Shown: in pieces, positions 35,281-44,880 of the stretch | How the letters are laid out: each line of letters opens with the position of its first letter | Numbering within the stretch: position 1 is the first letter of the stretch | From: Climacteris rufus | Taxonomy: Eukaryota > Chordata > Aves > Passeriformes > Climacteridae | Direction of reading: 5' to 3' | Assembly: GCA_013398175.1 (NCBI GenBank) | Contig: VZRZ01002348.1 | Location: 103,490 to 167,489, forward strand | DNA: 64,000 nt | Translations under genes and position numbers: made by a program | The notes under the pieces: model-generated | Told to the model about the DNA's origin: nothing | What the model saw: only the letters and a program-made list of their open reading frames with translations | The model's database searches: none

Positions 35281-35540
35281 AAACATATTATTATTGCACA
35301 AAACGCGTTTTAATGTATTTTCAGCAAGGCACCGAATCCCCCCAGTATCCGCTTTGTGCCTTTTGGCAGTTCAAGAATGCCAACGCACCCCGTCCTCAGG
35401 GTGCCAGAACCAATCTGTTGCCAAGAGACACAAAACTGATATCACGGGTGTATAAAGCCGTCTTTGGAAACGTATGAAACAGCCAACGACCTCATGTTCG
35501 GGGTTTGACTTAGTCAGCAAGATGTCAAGGAAGAAAAATT
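35281..35540 (+). promoter_or_regulatory. Possible promoter or conserved element (palindrome, CCAAT, TATA)
   Basis: A perfect 12-bp palindrome aaaacgcgtttt lies at 35300-35311. A CCAAT motif at about 35410-35414 is followed about 36 bases later by tataaag (35451-35457) on the same strand, spacing compatible with a TATA promoter reading rightward. CpGs are more frequent than in the flanks. No downstream frame or splice pattern supports a gene, so this could equally be an enhancer or chance. Confidence 0.25.
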
Positions 35541-35828
35541 AACCTTTTGTTATAAGGTTTAGAGCTGACCATTTGTATCCACCTCTGAGGGAGAATCAGC
35601 CTTCCTGAAGCAGAAATACCTTTGTGTCTGGTACTGCACTGCAATCAAACAACATGGTTTTGGGGGGTTTTAATGTTTACTTTTGTTTTGTGAGGAAAAG
35701 CATAAAAATCCTGAGAGCTGGGGCGCTTGGGGAGCAGGGAGCCTCTGACTTGGGGCAGCTGGGCTGGTGACACATGTCCTGAGGAAACTCAAACACCGGA
35801 GCTGGACCTTGCCCTGAGCACTCTAATC
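35541..35828. other. Unique non-coding DNA
   Basis: Nothing recognised before the next CR1 fragment. Confidence 0.5.
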
Positions 35829-35967
35829 AAAGAATCCCAGAATAGGATTTGGGTTGGGAGGGACCTTGAAGCCCATCCAGTCCCACCCCCTGTCATGGGC
35901 AGGGACACCTTCCACTATCCCAGGTGTTCCAAGCCCCGTCCAACCTGACCTTAAACACTTCCAGGGC
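35829..35967 (-). mobile_element. CR1 LINE 3' fragment
   Basis: Antisense CR1: aaagaatcccagaatagg, tttgggttgggagggacctt, gtcatgggcagggacacctt, aagccccgtccaacctgacc, aaacacttccagg. One tail unit is left. Confidence 0.94.
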
Positions 35968-37034
35968 TTGAACGTACCTACTCATGTGGGTATATACTGA
36001 TATCACCCAGCTGAGAGGAATTTTGGGACTCCAACTGTAAACATCCAGAAAGTTTTCACATTTAAAAAACCAGTTACCAGCAAGTCCTTCAAATTCTTAT
36101 TATTCCAACTGATGAGTAACCCAAATATTTCTCTGGATTTGGTTCTGGCACCTCTCTCTCCCTCCTCCAACCTGCAATATGGATGCAAAGCCTTTTGAAA
36201 GAAGTAATTTTTTCCCCCAAAATTTTCCTGCCACAATTATAAACACAGGCTACTGCCCTTCCCAGTTACAGAAATAAAATTCAGTGCCTTCAGAATTTCT
36301 TTAAAATATGAAAATATAAAAACAACACAACTGCTTCTTTCAGATGGGCTCTCTGTGGACTGCTGCTTTTCAGTTTGTTACATGAAGTTAAATAGTTGGA
36401 AATTAAGAATCTAATTAAGAAATACAGTAATTAACTGTAATTAAGAGTTACAGCAAGATTTGTTGGGGTTTTTTTTCCCCTAATCTGGAGCATAAATTTT
36501 TGAATGTTAAATTAAAAACTCAATTTAGGAACCAAAATGTTAGAAGGCGGTGAAGCAACTAGATATCAGTTTGATATTATCCAGGAAAGGTCAAATTTAA
36601 ATTATAGGACATGTTTAAAACATTAAGTTGTTGGTGTAGCTTGCAGCTTTTGCATTCTCAACTAATATACAGATATAAGAGAATACAGTTATATAGAGGT
36701 ATCCATATCACAGGTGCTCACTATCAAATTACCTGCAGAAACAGAAAATGCAGCATCTCACATTAAAGAATTAGGATTTCCAGGTGCTTTTTGTCCCAAG
36801 GACTCAGAAGTACAACAAGCCTTCACCAGGACCGAAGTACAAGGAATCCTGATAGATGGGAGCTTTAGTGCAAACAACCAAAAGTCAGTTGACAGAAACA
36901 GGTTGTGAGTTCTAGGGGGGATTTTTTTTGGACTAGAAATAAAATGTCTTGATGTTATGACAAGAGAAAAATATAATTTTATCTTACGAACCCCAGTTGT
37001 GGGAAGGGAGCTGAGTGGTGCTAGACCAGCATGT
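35968..37034. other. Unique AT-rich non-coding DNA
   Basis: About 36240-36720 is very AT-rich with repeated taatt cores (around 36400-36440). A 174-codon minus frame (36758-37282) and a 111-codon plus frame (36957-37292) are open over the same DNA; neither resembles a known protein. Confidence 0.5.
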
Positions 37035-37065
37035 GGGCAGGGAGAGATGGGGGGTTGGAAGGGGG
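37035..37065 (+). other. Potential G-quadruplex motif
   Basis: Four G-runs (37035-37037, 37040-37042, 37049-37054, 37061-37065) are separated by loops of 2, 6 and 6 bases, fitting the usual G3+/N1-7 pattern on the plus strand. Confidence 0.7.
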
Positions 37066-37128
37066 TGAGGAGAGTTAAAATTCCTACCAGAAAACAGAAA
37101 ATGAGATTAAAGGAGACATTTTGGCCAC

Positions 37129-37157
37129 GAGGCCTTCTTTCGGCTGGAGAAGGCCTC
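37129..37157. repeat. Perfect inverted repeat (10-bp arms)
   Basis: gaggccttct (37129-37138) pairs exactly with agaaggcctc (37148-37157) around a 9-base loop. In RNA this is a stable stem-loop. The flanks do not extend the stem enough for a microRNA precursor. Confidence 0.75.
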
Positions 37158-37299
37158 AAAGCCAAAGTGTCTCTTCTAATCCTATTTTCTATTTCGAGAG
37201 TGCATTTTAATAACCCCTTTGTATATGGTACAATGACTTTAGCAAGTCCTATTTTAAGCAGATTTTCCACACTAGAAGGCAAAATGGGTTAAAATAATT

Positions 37300-37420
37300 G
37301 CACCGCACACCTCGCACGCGTGACACTTTGTTTAATCCGGTGTCGGACACCGGGAACGCACAATGCGGGACAAGGCCCTGGTATAAAAGTGCCTTTCAGG
37401 ACCAGCAGCCCAGGGCATGG
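37300..37420 (+). promoter_or_regulatory. Candidate TATA promoter with CpG cluster and palindromes
   Basis: In order on the plus strand: cacgcgtg, a perfect 8-bp palindrome (37315-37322); ccggtgtc-g-gacaccgg, a perfect 17-base dyad (37337-37353); and tataaaag (37382-37389), an exact TATA-box consensus. About nine CpGs fall within 37300-37370, while the flanks have very few. A start site would be expected near 37412. No convincing coding exon follows; the 74-codon frame 37298-37522 is not recognisable. A non-coding transcript, an enhancer or chance are all possible. Confidence 0.3.
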
Positions 37421-37568
37421 AATAGGGGAAACCAGGCTGAGGAACACGGGCCCTCACCTTCCCACCTAGGTGGGGACATGGTTGATGTCACCAGGACCCA
37501 AAATTCATCCTGTTTTGGGTAACAGGCTGGCACTGGCCACTTCCCACTTGGGCAATCATCCCCAATGG

Positions 37569-37686
37569 AGAGCTCACCTGAGCAGCTACGCTGTGGTGTC
37601 CCCAAAGGGCAGCTCACCTGCAGCTCCATGGTGATGTCCCCAAGAAAGAGCTCACCTACAGCTCCACTGTGGTGTCCCCACAGCCA
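37569..37686 (+). repeat. Minisatellite, three units of about 38-40 bases
   Basis: Units beginning agctcacc start at 37571, 37611 and 37649, each continuing with a cagct..tg and tgtccccaa segment. The copies have diverged by substitutions and small indels. The overlapping 99-codon minus frame repeats a matching peptide, which is explained by the tandem array. Confidence 0.85.
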
Positions 37687-38011
37687 CCGACTCACTGGCC
37701 AAGCTCACCCTTGCCTTGCTAGGTTTGCAAAAATCTGCAGCTGGATGATGCTTCCTTCACCCCCACACCTACAAAACCCCATGGAACTGCACATCTACAG
37801 TGTCAGGTTAGAAGTTTCTCCTCTGTGCACAAAATTCAGCCTTTTTTGACCCTAACAGGTGAAAACCCATTCTTTAGAAGCGCAACAACTCAAGCAGTGT
37901 CACTCATGCTGGGCAGCCCAGGTCTGTCCCTCCCTGCCATGGGTCATGGTGTGGGAGCTGGATCTCCTCCCTCAGTGACTCTGGCTCTCACTCTCCCTGC
38001 TCTCTTGTGGT
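37687..38011. other. Unique non-coding DNA
   Basis: Nothing recognised between the minisatellite and the CR1 pair. Confidence 0.5.
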
Positions 38012-38092
38012 GTGAGTGGTGGAACCATCATCTCTGGCAATGTTCAAAAAACATCTGGGTGAAGCACGTGGGAACATGGTTTAATGGTGAAC
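38012..38092 (+). mobile_element. CR1 LINE fragment (older type), left arm of an inverted pair
   Basis: Sense CR1 of a different subfamily from most copies here: gtgagtggtggaaccatcat, ctggcaatgttcaaaaaaca, acatggtttaatggtgaac. It stops before the 3' end of the element. It is complementary to about 38303-38380. Confidence 0.85.
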
Positions 38093-38223
38093 GGCCAAGA
38101 GGTACCTCCAGCAGGAGCATGAGTCCCACAGTCCCATGGAAAGGGCCATTTCCATGCTCAGAAGAACCCTAGTAGAACCTGTGTTTTCTACTGAGGTTGT
38201 ATGATGAGGTTCCCATGTAAAGA

Positions 38224-38400
38224 TCATGGAATCACAGAATTGTTTAGGGTGGAAAAGCCCTCTAAGATCATCGAGTCCAACTGTTAACCCAACACTAACC
38301 AACTTCACCACTAAATCATACCCCTGGAGTGCCTCCTCTAGACATTTTTGAGCACTTCCAGGGATGGTGACTCCACCACTGCCCTGGGCAGATGTTGCAG
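38224..38400 (-). mobile_element. CR1 LINE 3' fragment (older type), right arm of an inverted pair
   Basis: Tail units tcatggaatcacagaatt are followed by taagatcatcgagtccaact, gttaacccaacactaacc, ttcaccactaaatcatac and ggatggtgactccaccactg. This belongs to the subfamily with the cgagtccaactgttaaccc signature and covers the full 3' end. Confidence 0.93.
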
Positions 38401-39783
38401 GATACCAAAAGTATCAAACCACAGACATGAAACTGCAAATAACAAACTGATGGAAGGGAACGGATGAGCACGTGCAACAGCGAGTGGGATGGCACCAAAC
38501 ATAGGGGAGAGGCAAGGCTGGTGAGAGAACTACTCATGTCTTATGATGAAAACTGAACTTAAACAAATGCAAGTTAGCAGAGAAACTCCTGAAACAAAGA
38601 ATATGCAAAAGAAAAAGCTATTTTGTCCTCTCTACGCAGAATCAGCCAGCAGTGCCCAACCTCTAGGCAGCACACAGAAGACCTGTAGTCAAACTGAATT
38701 AAGGAGGAGGTTCAAGCACGGTGGTTCACACACCACCAACCACCCAGCAGCTCTCTGTGCCCCCCCTCGGATGAAGCCCACTGGCTATGCCTGGATGGCA
38801 AAGGCAGCAGAGAACTCAAACTCCTCACCAGATGGATCACGAGAATCAACTGGGAAATACAGCACCAACAGGCCTAAACAACACAGGGCACTTTGCAGAA
38901 AAAAATTAATTAACATAATGACAGGTTAAGTACAACTGAAATTTTTCTGCATCCCAGCGGTAGCCAACGCTCAGGGCCAACGGAATAAAACAAAGCAGGT
39001 GAGAAATACAAAAATCTATGTAGCATGAAATATCTCTAAGAGACTTGTTTAGCGAAATTAACTAGTAGTTTAATAGAAAAAAGCTTGATGTATGAGAGTG
39101 CTCCAATTTCTTCATAGAAATTAACATTTCAATCCTGTTTTTATCTAGAAGTCATTAAACTGTGCAACATGAATTATTGGAACTGTAGCAGAGAATTAAC
39201 TCTATTCATCAAGTAAGTCCAAACAGTTTAGAGTGCATCTGTAATGAAAAAATAGCTCCACATTTCTATCTCTTCTCATTAAAGTAAACCAGTTTTCCCT
39301 CTCTCAGTATATAAAACTGTCTTCTCCTCATGTAATTTATATTACCATAAGCCAGCTCACATTCTAAACTATTACACGCCTCCAATTAATTTTTGCAGCT
39401 TTTGCCTGAAAATTTAATGAGATAGTAGTGTATGAACCTGCTGACTCCAGATTACATGTGTGCTTCCAATATTAATGTTGGCATAAAATAATCTGATACA
39501 TACTTGATGAGAGCTTTCCACTATTGTGAGAGTAGTTAAGGCAATATGTAAACCAATTCCACTGATTTTCTTTCTCCTCCCACCACGTTTGTAATAAAAA
39601 ATACCCCCAAAACCAGCTCAACTTACCAGTCTGAAATTGCAGTCTCGAGCAAAGCACTCACAAGACAGGTAACATCACCAGTGCTTCCCTGAATGCTTTA
39701 AACCAGTTTATTACTCACCTATTAAAATTTATTTTAAGACTATACATATTTCTAGATGTTTTTATTTTTAAATGCTGAAGGAG
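38401..39783. other. Unique non-coding DNA, AT-rich in its second half
   Basis: A 128-codon frame (38543-38929) has no known domain. From about 38980 to 39500 the sequence is AT-rich and repeat-free and may hold conserved non-coding elements. Confidence 0.5.
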
Positions 39784-39908
39784 AAGGACAGATTGGATGG
39801 GGTTTGGAGCAACCTGGTGTGGTGAAAGGTGTCCCTACCCAGGGCAGGGGGTGGGACAAGATGAGCTTTAAGGTCCCTTCCAGCCCAAACCATTTTGTAA
39901 TTCTATGT
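39784..39908 (+). mobile_element. CR1 LINE 3' fragment
   Basis: Sense CR1: aggacagattggatggggtt, tggagcaacctggtgtggtg, ctacccagggcagggggtgg, ggtcccttccagcccaaacc, ending attttgtaattctatg. Confidence 0.94.
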
Positions 39909-42245
39909 TGAGATTTCCTTCTCCCAAAAAAGAAGGGCATATTTTAAATCCCCCTCAGTGCCACCCTGCATGTTTGAGGAGTGGATGTGTTCTGTGCATT
40001 GGAGTAGCCCTTGCATCCCAAATGCCACCCTAACACAACCCTTGAGAAATTAAGAGTTTGCATTGGTGCTGGAAAACCAAGGAGGGTTTAATGCCCCCAA
40101 AGTTTCCTTGGTTGCTTTCTCTTTGCAGCTCATTTTATGGGGATAACTCTTATTTAATTTTGTGAGCTGTTCTCCACATATTAGACAAATAACCTTTTCT
40201 TCCGAAGGACACATTCTTTGAGACTAACATTAAAGGGGAAAAATTGTAATATTCCTTTCCACTACGACTTCAATTTTACAACCACATATTGGGCATAATA
40301 TGATTTTAATATCTATGTGCCCAAGAGAAAAATTGGCAAATGCGATGCCCTGTGAGATCAAATAATTTTATATATAGACTCGAAAACACACATTTGGCAC
40401 TCTTTGGTGCAGCCTTGAATTTATATTTACAGGAAACTATAAACTACTCGTGGTGAGTCATTTAGTCCCTGGAAACATGGATTTTGCACCGAACTCACAG
40501 GGGCAGGGAAGCCATGCCATGGAGCTGGCACAGTCTGGAGATGCAGTGGAGGTGGGAGCCCAGTGGCTTTTAAACTCAGTCCCACTGCAGCCCAGTACTG
40601 TCCCAAGACCACAGGAATGACATTCATTGCCTACCCCAATTAAACCATCCCCCTAGACCATTAACACCTGCATTATCTCTGTGTTGCAGTCAAGGGAGAA
40701 AAGTTCTGGTGGATGCAGGGAGAAATTCTGGCTCTGGAAAATGATGGTCTGGGATACAGCCACAGCAAAGTCAGAATGTTCCAGCACTTGTCAAGAGAAC
40801 AGGCCTCACACCTTACGTGAGGTGCTGAGATGCACAAAGCCCCAAAACTCAGGTCTCTCTGAGGCAGGAGGAGCAAACCAGGCGGATAAAAGACTGGGAG
40901 AAGAGATGGACAGAAGTGTACGGTAAAAGAAATAAGATACACCAAGTGCGGAGGCCAACGACTGCACACTTCTAATGGCTCCCAGTGGCTTCAAATCAAT
41001 TTACATTTAAAATAAATGAATTAAATCTGATAATCTCTGATACCACTCAACCTATTTGCTCCAGGGCACTGAAATTCAAATATTCTTGAGTTCTGGAAAT
41101 AGGCTTTCACCCGCGTGACAGACAAATGAAGACAAAGAGTTCCAAGCCCAAACGCCACCTCCCTGGTTTTCACACCATCAAATGGCAAAATCACTTTCAT
41201 GGTTTTCAAGGCATTTTGCTATGACTTTTGGCCCTTGCAGTCAATCTCCTTCAATTCTAAGAAAGTTATAAAAACAAACATTTTGGTTTTAATTCCAGAA
41301 AGTCATGGCCATCCACATGACATGAAGTGAACAGAACAAGGGGCATCCTGCCCTGGCTCATGAGAACCCCTAAACCTGCACCTCGCTGCCATGCTGGATG
41401 AGGCCACACAAAAAAGACAGACTATTGCACTGAACTTGGATAAAAATAATCCTTCTAGCTTAGCAAGCAGGTATTTTCAACTGGGATCTGATTTTCAGCA
41501 GGGCTGTCCTGACACAGTCACAATGCAGGGAACCAGTGGTCCGGTCTGTAACACACACGTGACGATGCAGATATACATATTTACATCCACAAAACCTCAC
41601 TGGACTCTCTGCTGACAGTGAGATTACCTTTTCTTTTACAGATTTTCAAAAATCAACCATGCCATTTTGGTTTGTGTTACCACAGGCATGTCCTTACACT
41701 TAACAACTGCTCGTACCTTTGCGTGTCAAAAAGAAACATGTAATTAAATTAAGAGATGCACGCACTCTTCCTTTTCTCCTGTCTCTTCTCCTTGAACGCC
41801 ACGCCAGATAGCAAATCAAAATCTGCATTTAAATAGAATATTTTTAATGTATGAAAGTGGGCGGCCTGAGGGTAAAGAGGTATTGCATTCACTCACCATA
41901 TGCACAAAATTGCATTTAAAATGTGATACTATGCTTTAAAAATTTATTGAATTTTTTTTCCATTCCAGTACCTTTGTTTTATTGTAACAAAATCTTCTGC
42001 TCTACAGAGAATTTTGTATCAAAGCCTGCTAATAAAAATAATGTGATATTACATCATTTTATCAATTTAATCTCGAGAAAAGGATGATATTCAATCACAT
42101 CTCATAAGTCACTATCTCTGATAATTCCGGCCATTATTCAGTGCGAAATCCAAGCAGTCGGAATTCATTAACATAAGGCTGCTACAAATCTGCATTTTTT
42201 AGACTTTGTCAGAAAACGCAGCAGCCCGAACTCAGTGACCTGAAT
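39909..42245. other. Unique non-coding DNA with an AT-rich tract beside a CpG island
   Basis: No exon is recognised. About 41700-42245 is AT-rich, repeat-free and rich in homeodomain-like taatt/attaa and tgatatt motifs, and directly abuts the CpG-rich block that follows. That pairing is the main reason to suspect regulatory function. Confidence 0.5.
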
Positions 42246-42575
42246 CTAACAGCCTTTCAGCCGAAAGGGCCTCGCTCCCCAATCCCGGCTCCCTTCCTGC
42301 GCCGGGACAAAGCCGCCGACCAGGTCACGGAGCCGGTGGGGGCTTCGGGGAACCCTCCCCGCCGAGCTGCCGGAGCAGCATCCCTGCTCCGGGGGGACAT
42401 GGCAGGCACACAGGGCTCCTGAGGCCGGAGCTGGCTCCCCACAAAGCGAGGGCCTCTCCCGCAGTGCCAGCATGGAGTGACATATGTTAGGGATGAAATG
42501 TCACATCCCATCGGACAGGCCGCGGGGTGGCGGCGACCAAGCGGTTTTGACGCTGCGTTACGGGGTCAGCACCTT
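42246..42575. promoter_or_regulatory. CpG-island-like block
   Basis: By eye about 26 CpGs lie in about 330 bp of GC-rich sequence (for example ctgcgccgggacaaagccgc, gccgcggggtggcggcgacc), in clear contrast to AT-rich flanks. Minus-strand frames of 75 and 84 codons (42246-42511) are open but unrecognised. It may be the promoter of an unannotated or non-coding transcript, or an orphan CpG island of a developmental regulatory domain. No TATA box is seen. Confidence 0.5.
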
Positions 42576-43340
42576 CAGGAAAAGGGGAAAAAAAAAATTA
42601 AGAGCGGATTTTGAGGTAACTGCAATGAGAGGCTGCTAAAATCATGGGGAGGTTTGTGGTGGAAGTCCAGCCTTGTGCCACAGGGAACAACAGCAAAACC
42701 CTGCCAAACTCATTGGCACAAAATCCAGGCACAGTTTAGCAAAGCCCTCGGTGTGAGGATGCTCAGTGTGTCACTCTGCAGCAGCTTTCCATATCCCACC
42801 CACCTCCTCGAGCCCCTTTTGTGGCTGAGAGATGCTTTCCATCCTTTGTTGCCCACATGGCCCTTCTGCTGGCCACCCAGAAGCTTTTCTGCCCAGCCAG
42901 GAGCAGCTTCTCACCAAAATACTCCCAAACTCAGGATCATGACAAGTCCCAAGCAGGAACATGCTGCCTTCCAAGTATTTTGCATTGATGTAATCCATAA
43001 AATCACAATAAAAATAACAGTTTAATTTTAATTAGAGCGTATTTTGCTGCCCAATAGCCTCACTTCTTCACCATACAGGCAAGCTGAGAAAAGTTCATGC
43101 CATAGTGCTTCTGTTTATTGCTGTACAAGGGGTACAGCTGCTGTACAGGAACAGAATCCCAGCCAACCTCAGTGGCATCAGTCCTGTTTACCAGGGAAGA
43201 TCTCATCCACTTTATCACATTTCTCAATATCTACAGATTTCGCAGTGACCTCCACTGCATAGCTCAGGTGGGATGGTGGGTTAGAAGAAACTACAGTGCT
43301 GTGTTCCAGAGGGACCTTCAAGAGGCTATGGATCACAGAC
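42576..43340. other. Unique non-coding DNA
   Basis: A 123-codon frame (42654-43025) follows the CpG block on the plus strand, but I see no domain and the opposite strand is also open for 75 codons. Not called as a gene. Confidence 0.5.
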
Positions 43341-43402
43341 TCACGGAATCACAGAATGCTTTGGTGTGGAAATGACCTTTAAAGACCATCTGATCCAATC
43401 CC
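43341..43402 (-). mobile_element. CR1 LINE 3' terminal fragment, diverged
   Basis: tcacggaatcacagaatgct, ttggtgtggaaatgaccttt and aaagaccatctgatccaatc follow the antisense 3' end. Only about 60 bp is recognisable. Confidence 0.85.
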
Positions 43403-43556
43403 CAAGGCTGCAGAGTGTTTTCACCACCCACATATACTCCATACCCCAGATATACTGGCAGGTCCTACTCTACTCTCACCAAAGCCTGTAGCACTAAAAA
43501 AACACTTGAGCTGGGTAAATTTACGTTAGTTTCCCCATAAAAATAAAGATATTTTA

Positions 43557-43613
43557 GCATAGACTCTTAGGTTTGGATTTGAAGGAACCTGAAAGACTTT
43601 AAAGACCAGCTCC
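43557..43613 (-). mobile_element. Probable CR1 LINE 3' terminal fragment, strongly diverged
   Basis: agcatagactcttaggttt, ggatttgaaggaacctgaaa and gactttaaagaccagct resemble the antisense 3' end with many changes. It lies about 150 bp after another minus-strand copy; the two could be separate old insertions. Confidence 0.6.
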
Positions 43614-44792
43614 TGCTACTGAAAACAGGCTGAAGGGAAATTAACTGCACCCCAGTGAACGCTTCTGTATCAGCATCAGTTTCTAGAGGTTTGGCTTATT
43701 CTAAACAATTCTCACTTCAAACCAAGATCTTTTCCCATGTTCTTCTTCCTTTGGCAGGTCCCAGTGAAACATCCACCACTGCAACAGCCACACTGGATTA
43801 CCCTAATGCAAGTCTGATCCATACTGCCCAAGACCTTGCCTAGGAGAAAACGATCTCCTAAAGGAGCAGCTGAAACCCACAGAGCAGTAAAACCCCACCC
43901 ACATCCACCAGTGACCCACTCCTGTTCTGGTCTGAAAAATATTACAGTGCACTGACAGTCACATAGACACAAATCCATGGCAAAACTCCTAGCCCAGAAA
44001 GGTGAAAGTCATTATTTGAGGGAGCAGATGAGGCTGTTCCAATTCCAGAATAAAATGGTAATGTGCTGTTGGTAGCGAGCGGTACATTGTTTTAACGTGT
44101 TGTGATATTTATAAATATATGAAGTTTAAATAATCAGATGACAGAGAGTTCCTTTTCATCTCCTGAATGTTTATTATTCTTCACACATTAGCACTTTTTC
44201 CCCCAAATGTTATATCTTCTGCCATTTATAATTAATTTTAACAGCTTCTGCAACTTATCCCACAGGTTGTTGCTGTTTCTTTTAAACAGCGTGCTGCTGA
44301 GAAATTGATTTGTTTGCTCTGTGTGCCTACAGAAATCACATTATGAAATATGCATAAATGTCATTTCTTGGGCTGCTTCTGAGGATTAGCAGAGAAGAAA
44401 AGCTTGCTGAGGAAAAGGAAGAGACAAACAACAACAAAGCCCAACCTAACACTTAAATTCAGCCACATTGCCGGCCCGTGAATACGGGAAACTCCACAGA
44501 CTACACTTCATTCTCCATTCAGGTAGTGTTATTTTCATACATCGCATTATTTATGATTTCTTCCAACAGTCATCACTTCATACACATGTAGGGATCATTT
44601 ACATCATCAGAGCAGACTCCGTCACCAGCACTTTCCCATCCATGGGCACAAACAGGTCCTGCAGGTCCTTCCTTCCCAATCCAAGAAACCACAGCTTGAA
44701 GCCTCCATTGCCCACAGGGCACCCGAGATGGTCAGGCTTTCAACAAGTTTCATCACCAAAAAATGAGGCATCACAACTACACAGTCCAATAC
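43614..44792. other. Unique non-coding DNA, AT-rich centre
   Basis: About 44090-44350 is AT-rich and repeat-free. No gene is recognised; a 147-codon frame (44468-44911) ends inside the next CR1 fragment and is not credible. Confidence 0.5.
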
Positions 44793-44880
44793 GACAGAAT
44801 CATAAAATAACCAGAGTTGGAAGAGATCCACAAGGATCATCCAGTCCAACTCCTGCCACAGGACAACCCCAAGAATCCCA
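44793..44880 (-). mobile_element. CR1 LINE 3' fragment of another subfamily
   Basis: cgacagaatcataaaataac, cagagttggaagagatccac, aaggatcatccagtccaact and aggacaaccccaagaatccc carry the 'ccacaaggatcat' signature, distinct from the 'ggaccttaaagatcat' type elsewhere in the window. Confidence 0.9.

Noticed and set aside
35363..35383. NFI-type site ttggc...gccaa
   Set aside because: The spacer between half-sites is 11 bases, while NFI requires five.
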